A stretch of 64,000 nt of DNA from Caryophanales bacterium (GCA_029240105.1 JARBTR010000001.1:1-64000), one strand, 5' to 3'; shown: positions 50,333 through 60,135, numbered from the stretch's first letter. Notes: generated by a model not told the origin, from the sequence alone. Program-made: numbers and translations.

Positions 50333-52582
50333 GTGGTAAGCAAAAGAAGAAACAATTCTATTATTGGCATATTTGTACTTTTAGCAGTGTTTACACTGCT
50401 TTTTTCTGTTGTTGGTGTACGGTTCTTTTATCTTCAATCTAAGCAAACGGCTGATGGTCGCAATCTGCTCGTGGAATCTCAGAAAAGACATAGTCGTACC
50501 AAAACACTGTTAGCTCAAAGAGGAGCTATCTTAGATCGTAATGGAGTTGTTATTGCTGATGATACAGTCTCCTACTTACTTCAAGCAGTTGTAAGTAAAG
50601 ATGCCTCTCGTGATACACCCAAAAATCCAGTTCATGTAGTAGATAAAGAACTAACTGCAAAAGAATTATCTAAATATATTGAAATGCCCGAAGAGAAAAT
50701 TCTAAATATTCTTGAGGCTGAAAATGTTTATCAGGTTGAATTTGGTGCAGCAGGAAGAAATATAAGCAGTCGTGTGAAAGAAGAAATTGAAAAATTAAAA
50801 TTACCAGGACTAATCTTTGTACCTCAGTCCAAACGTTTTTATAAAAGTGGATTTTTCGCATCCCACGTTATTGGATATGTCCAAAAGGATTCTGATAACA
50901 ATAATAAAGTCACAGGTATGTTGGGACTCGAAAAAGAATTTGATAAATATCTAACTGGTATTAATGGAGAAATGGATTATTTGGCAGATTCAAAAAACCG
51001 AATTTATCCAGGTGTTAAACCGAAAATCACACCACCAAAGGCTGGCGCAACGGTTGAAACAACCATTGATCGTAAAATTCAAACCTTCCTAGAAGATGCT
51101 ATGTCCAAAGTTCAAACCGAATTTACACCAGTAAAAATGATTGGAATCGTTGCGAATCCAAAAACAGGTGAAATTCTTGCTATGTCACAACGCCCTACTT
51201 TTAACCTGAACACGAAAGAGGGGCTAGAAGAGAATTGGAAAAACCTTGCGATCGAAGAGTCTTTCGAGCCTGGCTCAACTTTTAAAATTTTCACATTGGC
51301 TGCAGCAGTTAATGAGGGTATGTTTAATCCAAATGCTGACTACCCATCTGGTCAATATACGGTGCCTGGGGGAACGATTAAGGACCATAATGGAGGTAAA
51401 GGTTGGGGAAGAATTACTTATTTAGAAGGATTACAACGTTCATCTAATGTTGCTTTTTCAAAAATTGCGATGGAACAATTGGGTCCGGATAAATTTATGG
51501 AGTATATTACAAGATTTGGATTTGATAATAAAACCGGTATTAATCTCTTAAATGAAGCAACGAGTAAAATTCAATACAAATATCCGATTGAAAAAACAAC
51601 AACTTCTTTTGGACAAGGAACTGCAGTAACACCGATTCAGCAGATTCAAGCTGCAACAGCAATTGCGAATCAGGGGAAAATGATGCAGCCGTATGTTGTA
51701 AGTAAAATATCAGATCCAACGACAAAAAAAGTTCTATATGAACACAAACCGACTGTTGCAGGTGAACCGATTACACCAGACACAGCAAAACAAGTTTTAA
51801 ACTATCTTGAAACTGTTGTAACTTCTGAAGCTGGAACAGGAAAGCCTTACCGTATAGAGGGATACCAAATTGCTGGTAAGACAGGTACAGCTCAAATTCC
51901 AGACCCTGAAACACACAAATATTTATTCGGAGATAAAAACTATATTTTTTCATTTATGGGGTTTGCACCTAAAGATGATCCAGAAATCGTTGTTTATGTT
52001 GCTGTTCAACAACCAAACATACAAATTGGACAATTGGGGTCATTACCAGTTTCAAAGATATTTAATCCAGTAGTTGAAAACACATTGAAATATCTGAATA
52101 TAAAGCCTGAAAATATAGCAAAAGCGCAATCTGTTTCTATGCCTGATTTTGTAGGTAAAACGTCTGCAGATGTAACTGCCTTTTTTGCAGGTAAATCATT
52201 TTCCCCGATTTTTATAGGAAATGGTTCCACAATTGTCAGCCAATCCATTCAGCCAAAACAAACGATTATTCAAGGTGAAAAAGTTCTATTTGCCACGGAT
52301 GGTGCCCCGAAAATACCTAATCTTACAGGTTGGTCATTGAGGGATGCAAATCGGTTATCATCTTTAATGGGAATGAAGCTGACTTCGAAAGGGAACGGTT
52401 ATGTCGCGATTCAAGATCCACCTGAAGGAACGATTATGAACAAAGGGGATTTATTAAAGATAGAATTAAAAACGCCAACTGAATTTCTTTTATCCGCAAA
52501 AGAAGAGAAAGAAACAGAAAAAGATACTGTTAAAGATAAAGGCAAAGATACTGAATCAAAGAAGAATGAAAAAAAAGAGTAA
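50333..52582 (+). CDS. pbpB: Penicillin-binding protein 2B (class B, septal transpeptidase)
   Basis: 749 residues from GTG. One N-terminal helix (~11-31), a dimerisation domain (RGAILDRNGVVIADD), transpeptidase motifs in order: STFK in EPGSTFKIFT, SSN in LQRSSNVAFSK, KTGTAQ; then two PASTA domains (~595-715) and a Lys/Glu-rich tail. It cross-links septal peptidoglycan with FtsW. The gene starts two bases after ftsL, with no separate ribosome site, so translation is coupled. A terminator follows and breaks the cluster before the lux-like genes. Confidence 0.95.
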   Translation: MVSKRRNNSIIGIFVLLAVFTLLFSVVGVRFFYLQSKQTADGRNLLVESQKRHSRTKTLLAQRGAILDRNGVVIADDTVSYLLQAVVSKDASRDTPKNPVHVVDKELTAKELSKYIEMPEEKILNILEAENVYQVEFGAAGRNISSRVKEEIEKLKLPGLIFVPQSKRFYKSGFFASHVIGYVQKDSDNNNKVTGMLGLEKEFDKYLTGINGEMDYLADSKNRIYPGVKPKITPPKAGATVETTIDRKIQTFLEDAMSKVQTEFTPVKMIGIVANPKTGEILAMSQRPTFNLNTKEGLEENWKNLAIEESFEPGSTFKIFTLAAAVNEGMFNPNADYPSGQYTVPGGTIKDHNGGKGWGRITYLEGLQRSSNVAFSKIAMEQLGPDKFMEYITRFGFDNKTGINLLNEATSKIQYKYPIEKTTTSFGQGTAVTPIQQIQAATAIANQGKMMQPYVVSKISDPTTKKVLYEHKPTVAGEPITPDTAKQVLNYLETVVTSEAGTGKPYRIEGYQIAGKTGTAQIPDPETHKYLFGDKNYIFSFMGFAPKDDPEIVVYVAVQQPNIQIGQLGSLPVSKIFNPVVENTLKYLNIKPENIAKAQSVSMPDFVGKTSADVTAFFAGKSFSPIFIGNGSTIVSQSIQPKQTIIQGEKVLFATDGAPKIPNLTGWSLRDANRLSSLMGMKLTSKGNGYVAIQDPPEGTIMNKGDLLKIELKTPTEFLLSAKEEKETEKDTVKDKGKDTESKKNEKKE

Positions 52583-52599
52583 ATCAATAAGAAAGTTAA

Positions 52600-52640
52600 A
52601 TGCTCCTCCTGAAAATAATCAGGTGGAGTTTTTCTTTTTT
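52600..52640 (+). terminator. Terminator after pbpB
   Basis: CTCCTCCTGA / TCAGGTGGAG followed by a long T-rich run. Confidence 0.85.
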
Positions 52641-52694
52641 TGATTAAAAAATTAATATTACTCATAAAAAGTCCTTTTTTAAAAAATAAAATAA

Positions 52695-52723
52695 TTGAAT
52701 AACCAAGTTTTAAACTGTACAAT
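52695..52723 (+). promoter_or_regulatory. Sigma-A promoter of the luxE-luxC-like pair
   Basis: TTGAAT, 17-base spacer, TACAAT, 50 bases before the first ATG. With the upstream terminator it makes the pair its own transcription unit. Confidence 0.7.
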
Positions 52724-52772
52724 CATCCCAACGAAAGAAAAATTACAAAATTTTACTTTTAGGGGTGAGGAA

Positions 52773-53894
52773 ATGAGTTACCGTAGAAAATTGTTTACCT
52801 ATGGGAAAATGAACGACTCAGCAGGTACAGAACAGTTGTTTCTTTTGGCTATGAAAGAAAATCTTCATTGCCATTATAAAAATTCAGAAGAATATAGGCG
52901 GATTCTAGATGCTAGAGGCTTTTCGATTCGTCAACTTGAGACAATTGAGGATCTGCACAAAATCCCAGCCTTGACAACGCTATTTATCAAGTCACATCAG
53001 TTGTTTTCAGTACCATCAAGAAAAATAATAACGAAAGCAACCTCTTCGGGCACCAACGGACGTAAAAGCGTTGTTGGCCTTGATATTCAAAGTGGATATT
53101 ATGCCTTGCGAGTTGTTTTAACTTCATTTTTCCATTATAAATTGTTTTCAATCAGACCTACGAATTACATCATTTTAGGTTATGAACCTCATTCCTCTAA
53201 TAAAATAAGCACTGCAAAATCAGCAAGAGGCCTTGCCATGATCGCTCCTGCTAGACATAAAGAATACGCACTAAAGTATACAAAAAACGGGTATGAACTA
53301 AATCAAGAAGGAATCATTGAAGCGATTTTACGTTATAGCAAGCAACGTTCACCGGTCCGTTTTATTGGTTTTCCTTCTTACATGTACTTTTTGCTTAAAA
53401 CCCTACAAGAGAAGAATATAAAAGTAAAGCTCCCACCTAAATCTAAGGTATTTTTTGGTGGAGGGTGGAAACAATTTTTCGCGGAAAGTATTGAGAAAAA
53501 AGATTTGTATAAAATGGTCGAGGAGATTCTCGGTGTTCCAAAAGAAGATTGTATGGATTTTTTTGGAGCTGTTGAGCATCCTGTTTTGTATTGCGAATGC
53601 CCAAATCACCATTTTCACATCCCTGTATATAGCAGAGTAATCATTCGTGATAGTAAAACACTTCAGCCAGTAGAATTTGGACAAGTTGGGCTTGTCAATT
53701 TAATTTCTCCTTTAATCAGTAGTATGCCTTTTTCAAGCCTAATTACTGATGATTTAGGTGTAATGTTTGACGGCAGTAAATGTGGTTGTGGAATTACTAC
53801 TCCATTTGTAGAGTTACTTGGTCGTGTAGGGGTTCAAAATCTTAAAACATGCTCAGTTAATGCTGAAGAGCTGTTAGGAGGTGTTTCACATTGA
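52773..53894 (+). CDS. LuxE-like acyl-protein synthetase
   Basis: 373 residues. An ANL-like adenylation core: ITKATSSGTNGRKSVVGLD (P-loop like SSGTxG, ~88-106), RFIGFPSYMYFLLKTL, VFFGGGWKQFF and GAVEHPVLYCEC. LuxE carries the acyl group on a Cys near the C-terminus; here NLKTCSVNAEELL places Cys360 at the matching site. It activates a fatty acid with ATP and passes the acyl group to LuxC. AGGGGTGAGGAA fixes ATG 52773; an extension to 52695 would run through the promoter. It overlaps luxC by four bases. Confidence 0.85.
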   Translation: MSYRRKLFTYGKMNDSAGTEQLFLLAMKENLHCHYKNSEEYRRILDARGFSIRQLETIEDLHKIPALTTLFIKSHQLFSVPSRKIITKATSSGTNGRKSVVGLDIQSGYYALRVVLTSFFHYKLFSIRPTNYIILGYEPHSSNKISTAKSARGLAMIAPARHKEYALKYTKNGYELNQEGIIEAILRYSKQRSPVRFIGFPSYMYFLLKTLQEKNIKVKLPPKSKVFFGGGWKQFFAESIEKKDLYKMVEEILGVPKEDCMDFFGAVEHPVLYCECPNHHFHIPVYSRVIIRDSKTLQPVEFGQVGLVNLISPLISSMPFSSLITDDLGVMFDGSKCGCGITTPFVELLGRVGVQNLKTCSVNAEELLGGVSH

Positions 53895-55177
53895 ACTTGA
53901 TAAATGGAAAATTCGTGAATCAAGAAGAGTGCGACCAAATCCTACTGGAACTTGATTCTCACATTCAAAAAACACTTTCAAATAGTGGGTTAACCCCTGG
54001 AATAGTTGTTGATGCATGTGATAAGTTGTCAAAATCAATAAACCAACAAAATTACTTAGAGTCACTTATTGAAATTGGTATTCCAGTTGATCTTGCGAAG
54101 GAGTATCTTTCTGAAGCAGAAATCAAACTTAGTAGAAAATTTTTAGAATACAAACTTCGAACAGAACTAGGTGAAAATTTTAATCAAACGAGAAAGAAGA
54201 ATCCACCATTTCAAAAAGAAGATGTTATTGAACATACAGCTCCACTTGGAGTACTGTTCCATATCACAGCAGGAAATGTAGATGCGCTTCCTGCAATGAG
54301 CGCAATAGAAGGACTTTTGGCAGGGAATATAAATATTTTAAAGCTACCACATGAAGAGGGAGGGCTTTCGGCCAAAATTTTAAAGGAATTAATTGAAATT
54401 GAACCAGCTCTTGCAGAGTATATTTATGTTTTTGATTACTCTTCCAAGGATATTACTGCTATGGGTAAATTGGTCGACCTTGCCGATGCTGTAGTTGTAT
54501 GGGGAGGGGACAATGCCATACAGTCCATTAGAAAAATGGTTCATCCCAATACCAAAATTATTGAATGGGGACATAAACTAAGTTTTGCGTACATCACAAA
54601 AGATGGAATGACGAATGAAAACTTGAGAGGCATTGCTCGAAATATTTGTGAAACAAATCAATTACTCTGTAATTCTTGCCAAGGTATATTTATTGATACA
54701 GAGGACATGGATGTAATCAATCAGTTCTGTGAGAGATTTATACAGCTCCTTGAAGATGAAAGTAAAAAGGTTCAACGAGAATTAGGTATTGGAATCCAGT
54801 CTCAAATTACATTTCAACTCTATAACAACGAATTAGAATCACTTTTTTCTGATTTTAAAATTTACCGAAGTGAGAATTGTAGTGTAACAGCGTATACGGA
54901 TATGAAAGTTGAGCCCTCAATCAAGTTTCGTAACTGTTGGGTGAAAAGATTGCCACAGCATAAATTACTTGAAATACTAAGACCACATAAAAACCACCTG
55001 CAAACAGTTGCACTACTTTGTAGCGAAAAAGAAAAAATGAACATTGTTGAAACCTTATGGAGAACGGGAGTCGTCAGAATTACAAGTGGTTTGAAAATGT
55101 CATCCACCTATGCAGGTGCGGCTCATGATGGCGAATATCCACTGAGACGTTATACCAAAATCGTATCCGTAGAGTAG
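53891..55177 (+). CDS. LuxC-like acyl-CoA/acyl-protein reductase
   Basis: 428 residues of the LuxC branch of the aldehyde dehydrogenase superfamily: EHTAPLGVLFHITAGNVDALPAMSAIEGLLAGN (NADPH side), VVVWGGDNAIQSIRK and ETNQLLCNSCQGIF with catalytic Cys260 (Cys263 is the alternative). The reaction expected is acyl thioester plus NADPH to fatty aldehyde. Start: TTG overlapping the luxE stop, with a strong TTAGGAGGTG at eight bases. No luxA/luxB luciferase or luxD thioesterase is present. Confidence 0.87.
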   Translation: MNLINGKFVNQEECDQILLELDSHIQKTLSNSGLTPGIVVDACDKLSKSINQQNYLESLIEIGIPVDLAKEYLSEAEIKLSRKFLEYKLRTELGENFNQTRKKNPPFQKEDVIEHTAPLGVLFHITAGNVDALPAMSAIEGLLAGNINILKLPHEEGGLSAKILKELIEIEPALAEYIYVFDYSSKDITAMGKLVDLADAVVVWGGDNAIQSIRKMVHPNTKIIEWGHKLSFAYITKDGMTNENLRGIARNICETNQLLCNSCQGIFIDTEDMDVINQFCERFIQLLEDESKKVQRELGIGIQSQITFQLYNNELESLFSDFKIYRSENCSVTAYTDMKVEPSIKFRNCWVKRLPQHKLLEILRPHKNHLQTVALLCSEKEKMNIVETLWRTGVVRITSGLKMSSTYAGAAHDGEYPLRRYTKIVSVE

Positions 55178-55194
55178 TTTTCTATTAAAATTTT

Positions 55195-55222
55195 ACATCC
55201 CAAATAATTGGGATGTTTTTTT
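55195..55222 (+). terminator. Terminator after the luxC-like gene
   Basis: ACATCCCA / TGGGATGT followed by T7. Confidence 0.8.
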
Positions 55223-55286
55223 GTTCTTCATTTGTACAAGCTTGAATAAATTGTAAAAGTTATGAAGTGGAAACTACTATTCAAAT

Positions 55287-55406
55287 CGTGCTCGAACCAA
55301 CCAACCTCTTCGAAATAACGACTTCCAATTTTTGGGTTAAATAATATTCACCAAAAACGAAATTCGTTAGTAACTCGGAGACTTATCGGCCGGTTCGAGC
55401 ACCAAA
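55287..55406. repeat. Large palindromic element before spoVD
   Basis: GTGCTCGAACC (55287-55297 area) and GGTTCGAGCAC (55393-55403 area) are exact complements ~100 bases apart, with ACGAAATTCGT inside. The layout (pairing ends, GC-rich tips, ending ...AGCACC before a gene) recalls the 15.7 kb and 39.1 kb elements although the inner sequence differs. Confidence 0.55.
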
Positions 55407-55421
55407 TAAAGGATGAGACGT

Positions 55422-57335
55422 ATGCGGGTTTCTAATACAACGGTTAGAAAAAGACTTTTCTATGCTTTTGCAATTGGATTATTTCTTTTTTTTGTGATTG
55501 ATTTTCGATTAGGGTATGTTCAGATTTTTACTGGTAATCTTTTGACGGATAGGGCAAAGGACTCTTGGAGTCGAAATCTACCATTTGAACCGAAAAGGGG
55601 AGAAATAAAAGATCGCAATGGTGTTGTTCTTGCGACTAACAAAAGTACACCAACAGTCTATGTTGTTCCTAGACAAATTAAGGATCCAAAGGATGCTGCA
55701 AAACAATTGGCAGCCATTTTAGTGGCCGACCAAGGGAAAATTTATCAACATCTTACAAAGAAAACGATGATTGAACGTATCCCAGAGGGTAGAAAAATTA
55801 CGAATGAATTAGCAGCTCAAATACGAGAACTACATATTGATGGTGTCTACATAGCTGAAGATTCAAAACGATATTACCCATACGGCAATGAATTATCACA
55901 GGTGCTTGGATTTGCAGGAGTAGATAATCAAGGTTTAGTTGGACTTGAATTACAATATGATGAACAGTTAAAAGGTGAAAAGGGTAGCGTGCAGTTTTAT
56001 ACAGATGCTAAAGGTCATAAACTGAAGAACCTATCTGATGACTTTGAACCGCCAAAAAATGGTGATGATCTTGTCTTAACAATTGATAATAAAGTTCAAA
56101 CCATAATCGAACGGGAACTTGATAAGACGCAGGCCCTGTATAATCCAGATAGTATTCTCGCTATTGCAGTAAATCCGAATACTGGTGAAATATTAGGTAT
56201 GTCTAACAGACCGAATTTTAATCCGGGTGAATACAAAAATGTCTCACAGGAGATTTATAATAGAAATCTTCCAGTATGGATGACCTATGAGCCAGGTTCA
56301 ACATTTAAGATTATTACACTGGCTGCGGCTTTGGAAGAAAAAAAGGTTGATTTACAAGAAGAACATTTCCACGACCCGGGTGCTGTCAAAATTAACGGTT
56401 CACGTCTGAAATGTTGGAAACCTGGTGGTCATGGTGATCAAACCTTCATAGAAGTCGTACAAAACTCCTGTAACCCTGGATTCATAGAATTGGGGAATCG
56501 ACTTGGTAAAGAAACGCTTTTCTCATATATCAAAAAATTTGGCTTTGGTACCAAATCAGGTATTGATTTGGCAGGGGAAAGTACGGGAATTTTATTTAAC
56601 TTAAAGAATGTTGGTCCTGTTGAGCTGGCAACGACTGCTTTTGGACAAGGGGTTTCTGTTACGCCTATTCAGCAAGTAATGGCAGTATCTGCGGCTGTTA
56701 ATGGTGGCTTACTTTATACGCCATATGTTGCGAAGGAAGTAGTTGATCCGACAACGGGTGAAGTTATTACTAGAAAAACACCACAACTGAAAGGACGAGT
56801 TATTTCAGAAGAAACATCCAAACAAGTCCGGGAAACCTTAGAGACTGTTGTGTCTTTAGGAACTGGTGGTGGGGCTTATGTTGAAAATTACAGAGTGGGT
56901 GGAAAAACAGGTACTGCTCAAAAGGCTGTTGATGGCCATTACTTAGAGGGGAACTACATCGTATCGTTCATTGGATTTGCGCCTGCAGACCACCCTGAAG
57001 TTGTAGTATATGTTGCAGTTGACAACCCAAAGGGAGTAACTCAATTCGGGGGTGTCGTTGCAGCGCCAATCGTTGGACGTATGTTAGACGACATGCTGCC
57101 TGCATTGAAAGTTGAACCTCGCACAAATGGAATTACAAAGGAATACAGATGGCCTGATCCAATTACCATTGAGACACCAAATTTGATTGGAATGACAAAA
57201 AAAGAAATTGTTACACAATTCTATAATTTAAGAGCAGAAGTAAGAGGAGAAGGTACAAAAGTAGTTGAACAATCACCTGAACCAGGTGTAAAAATTCCAG
57301 AGGGCTCTACTGTCCGAGTAATGATGGGCAATTGA
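55422..57335 (+). CDS. spoVD: Stage V sporulation protein D (class B PBP)
   Basis: 637 residues. N-terminal helix (~10-30), RGEIKDRNGVVLATN dimerisation segment, transpeptidase motifs STFK in EPGSTFKIIT, SCN in QNSCNPGF, KTGTAQ, then one PASTA domain at the C-terminus (PNLIGMTKKEIVTQFYNLRAEV). SpoVD cross-links cortex peptidoglycan with SpoVE in the forespore. AAAGGATGAG suits ATG 55422; ATG 55413 is in frame but lies within that site. It resembles pbpB with one PASTA copy fewer. Confidence 0.94.
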   Translation: MRVSNTTVRKRLFYAFAIGLFLFFVIDFRLGYVQIFTGNLLTDRAKDSWSRNLPFEPKRGEIKDRNGVVLATNKSTPTVYVVPRQIKDPKDAAKQLAAILVADQGKIYQHLTKKTMIERIPEGRKITNELAAQIRELHIDGVYIAEDSKRYYPYGNELSQVLGFAGVDNQGLVGLELQYDEQLKGEKGSVQFYTDAKGHKLKNLSDDFEPPKNGDDLVLTIDNKVQTIIERELDKTQALYNPDSILAIAVNPNTGEILGMSNRPNFNPGEYKNVSQEIYNRNLPVWMTYEPGSTFKIITLAAALEEKKVDLQEEHFHDPGAVKINGSRLKCWKPGGHGDQTFIEVVQNSCNPGFIELGNRLGKETLFSYIKKFGFGTKSGIDLAGESTGILFNLKNVGPVELATTAFGQGVSVTPIQQVMAVSAAVNGGLLYTPYVAKEVVDPTTGEVITRKTPQLKGRVISEETSKQVRETLETVVSLGTGGGAYVENYRVGGKTGTAQKAVDGHYLEGNYIVSFIGFAPADHPEVVVYVAVDNPKGVTQFGGVVAAPIVGRMLDDMLPALKVEPRTNGITKEYRWPDPITIETPNLIGMTKKEIVTQFYNLRAEVRGEGTKVVEQSPEPGVKIPEGSTVRVMMGN

Positions 57336-57391
57336 TTCTTTTAAATTGGTTCTTGCCAATGATAAAACAATTTAATCTCTAAATATTGAAT

Positions 57392-57589
57392 GAGGTTGGA
57401 ACAAAAGTCTGTAATTCACTTTAATTTATTTGATAAATTGCTGTAAACGTTTACGGGGAAATGTATACGTTTCTCTCCTTCGTAAAAAGAGGGAGCTATG
57501 AAGATTTAATGCTTCTTGCTCCCCTAAAAAAACGAGCAATAATAACAAATAATCGGTTGAAAACAGTTTCTGTCTCACCTCATTTTTTT
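57392..57589. repeat. Long-hairpin intergenic repeat, copy 3 (after spoVD)
   Basis: Outer arms GAGGTTGGAACAAAAGTCTG and CAGTTTCTGTCTCACCTC, then T7, as in copies 29984 and 32364. The inside differs: it holds GTAAACGTTTAC and ATGTATACGTTTC palindromes and an AGGGAGCTATGAAG...CTTCTTGCTCCC stem. It likely terminates spoVD. Confidence 0.7.
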
Positions 57590-57677
57590 ATATAAAGAAA
57601 ATCATGAACATTATGGTAGTATTTCATTAGTAATCAACACAGTTCTGGCGCTATATAGTTTTAAAAGGGAGAGAAAC

Positions 57678-58508
57678 ATGAAGCACTTAAAAAGAAAAAA
57701 AATAATTATGTTATTTTTAGTTGGAATGCTTATTGTAGTTTTCTGTTTTTGGCAAAACAACGATATTGTTGTCTCAAACTATAGCTTTAAAACTAAAAAA
57801 ATAAGTAATAATTTAGATGGATATAAAATTGCACAAATATCAGACTTACATAATAAAAAATTCGGCAAAAATCAAATGAATTTAATAAATATATTAAAAA
57901 AGGAAAATCCAAATTGTATTGCTATTACAGGAGATATTGTTGACAGCAAATACACAGACATTGATGTAGCATTAGAATTTGTAAAAATCGCTGTGAAAAT
58001 AGCACCGGTATATTACATAACTGGAAATCATGAATATTTGCTTGACCAAAATGACTGGAATAGATTAATGCAGACTATGGAGCAGTATGGCGTCAAGATT
58101 TTAGACAATGAAGCTATTAACATTGAAGGTGAACTAGTTGATGATTTTTATTTAATTGGTTTAAGCGACAAGAACCTTTCTGATGATTCTTTAAAATCCT
58201 TAACCTCTAATTTACATTCAGAAAAACTGCAAATTGTATTAGCTCATGAACCTCAATTTTTAAACATATATAGTGATTCAAATGTTGATCTTGTTTTATC
58301 AGGTCACGCACATGGAGGACAATTCAGATTTCCATTAATTGGTGGTCTTATTGCTCCTGGACAGGGGTTCTTTCCAAAATATACTTCTGGGGAATATAAA
58401 AAAAAGAATACAACAATGATTGTTAACAGAGGTTTGGGTAATAGTGTAATCCCTGTAAGAGTATTTAATAGACCTGAAGTTGTAATAGTGAAGCTACAGA
58501 AACAATAG
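57678..58508 (+). CDS. Calcineurin-like metallophosphoesterase, membrane anchored
   Basis: 276 residues. Lys-rich N-terminus and one helix (~9-26), then a metallophosphatase with all metal motifs: DLH in QISDLHNKKFG, GDIVD, GNHE in YYITGNHEYL, and GHAHGGQ near residue 211. The pattern is that of YkuE/LpxH-like UDP-sugar or phospholipid phosphoesterases. It sits between spoVD and murE, where B. subtilis has nothing, and is very AT-rich, which suggests a later insertion. AAAAGGGAGAG ribosome site. Confidence 0.87.
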   Translation: MKHLKRKKIIMLFLVGMLIVVFCFWQNNDIVVSNYSFKTKKISNNLDGYKIAQISDLHNKKFGKNQMNLINILKKENPNCIAITGDIVDSKYTDIDVALEFVKIAVKIAPVYYITGNHEYLLDQNDWNRLMQTMEQYGVKILDNEAINIEGELVDDFYLIGLSDKNLSDDSLKSLTSNLHSEKLQIVLAHEPQFLNIYSDSNVDLVLSGHAHGGQFRFPLIGGLIAPGQGFFPKYTSGEYKKKNTTMIVNRGLGNSVIPVRVFNRPEVVIVKLQKQ

Positions 58509-58662
58509 ATTTAATAATGATATTATTTGCCTTTGAAGTTTATAAAGAATAACAGACATTAAACAAAAATATTGAGCATTATTGCATAGTTTTTTAGTTT
58601 ATTAACAATCGAATTTAAAGTATAATGTTAAATGGTTTATTCTGTCTTAAGAGGTGTTTTTT

Positions 58663-60135
58663 TTGAAATTACATACTTTACTTTCTTCAATAAAATTTTA
58701 TAAACAGTTTGGTGAGGGGAATCCTGAAATCACTTCAGTCGTAAATGATAATCGACAAGCGGTTTTAGGAAGCCTTTTCATTTGTATAAAGGGCTATACT
58801 GTTGACAGTCATGATTTTGCAGGTGATGCGGTTGCTCGTGGAGCGGTAGCGATACTCGCAGAGAGACCACTTGATTTACCTGTTCCGGTTATTGTCGTAA
58901 AAGATACATTTCGACTGATGGCTCAATTAGCAAATGAATTTTATAGATATCCAACAAAAAAAATGAATTTAATAGGTGTTACTGGTACAAATGGAAAGAC
59001 TACAACAACTGTAATCCTTGATCAGGTAATGAAAGGTCTAGGGCAAAAAACGGGTTTGATCGGAACGATGTACAACATGGTCGTAGACCGTAAAATTGAA
59101 ACACAAAATACCACTCCGGATAGCTTGACACTCCAAGGTATTTTTAATGAGATGAATAAAGAGGGTGTTCAAACTGCAGTTATGGAAGTCTCTTCTCAGG
59201 CTTTACAATTAGGACGTGTCCATGGCTGTGATTTTGATATAGCTGTATTCACGAATCTCACACAAGATCACCTTGATTACCATGGAACGATGGAAAATTA
59301 TCGTGCTTCTAAACAACTGTTGTTTGCACAACTTGGAAATGACTTTGAGACGTTAAAAAATAAAATTGCGATTTTGAATGCAGATGATGAAGCGTCTAAA
59401 TATATGGGTGAAGCTACACCTGCACATATTTTAACTTATGGAATTAAAAGTGAAGCGGATGTTCGTGCAACGAATATTCAACTCTCCCTAAATGGCACAA
59501 CATTTACAGTTGAAAGTATTTTTGGAAATTTCGAGGTTCATGCAAAATTAATAGGCATGTTTAATGTTTACAATTTATTAGCAGCCATTAGTGTTTGTTT
59601 TGCGATGGAAATACCTAAAGATGAGATTCTCAAAACAATTGAGAATGTTCCAGGTGTTAATGGTCGATTTGAACCAATTTTGGAAGGACAAGATTTCAGT
59701 GTCCTTGTAGATTATGCTTGTACACCAGATAGTTTAGAAAATGTATTAAAAACTGTACAAGAATTTGTCACTGGAGATATATACTGTATTATTGGCTGTG
59801 GGGGAGATCGTGATAAAACGAAACGCCCATTAATGGCTAAAGTAGTTTGTGATTTAAGTACTACGGCTATTTTTACAATGGATAATCCGAGAACAGAGGA
59901 TCCAATTCAAATTCTAAAGGATATGGAAGCGGGTGTTCCTGGACGGAATTTTGTAACCATTTCTGATCGCCGTGAAGCAATTAACTATGCAATTAAGCAA
60001 GCGAAACCAAACGATGTTGTGATCATTGCTGGTAAGGGCCACGAAGACTACATGATTATTGGTAGAGAAAAGTTTCATTTTGACGATCATGAAGTAGCAC
60101 GTGATGCTTTGAAGGCTCGTTTAAGGAAAAAATAA
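58663..60135 (+). CDS. murE: UDP-MurNAc-tripeptide synthetase MurE (meso-DAP adding)
   Basis: 490 residues from TTG 58663 (AAGAGGTG at seven bases; an in-frame GTG at 58654 lies in that site). [12 protein letters not shown] is the ATP loop, MEVSSQALQLGRVHG and TNLTQDHLDYHGTMENY the catalytic part, and DNPRTEDP matches the DNPR motif tied to meso-diaminopimelate rather than lysine, so the wall is the A1-gamma DAP type. Confidence 0.96.
   Translation: MKLHTLLSSIKFYKQFGEGNPEITSVVNDNRQAVLGSLFICIKGYTVDSHDFAGDAVARGAVAILAERPLDLPVPVIVVKDTFRLMAQLANEFYRYPTKKMNLIGVTGTNGKTTTTVILDQVMKGLGQKTGLIGTMYNMVVDRKIETQNTTPDSLTLQGIFNEMNKEGVQTAVMEVSSQALQLGRVHGCDFDIAVFTNLTQDHLDYHGTMENYRASKQLLFAQLGNDFETLKNKIAILNADDEASKYMGEATPAHILTYGIKSEADVRATNIQLSLNGTTFTVESIFGNFEVHAKLIGMFNVYNLLAAISVCFAMEIPKDEILKTIENVPGVNGRFEPILEGQDFSVLVDYACTPDSLENVLKTVQEFVTGDIYCIIGCGGDRDKTKRPLMAKVVCDLSTTAIFTMDNPRTEDPIQILKDMEAGVPGRNFVTISDRREAINYAIKQAKPNDVVIIAGKGHEDYMIIGREKFHFDDHEVARDALKARLRKK

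Noticed and set aside
52773-55177. A complete bioluminescence (lux) operon
   Set aside because: Only luxE-like and luxC-like genes are present; no luciferase subunits, luxD or flavin reductase lie nearby.
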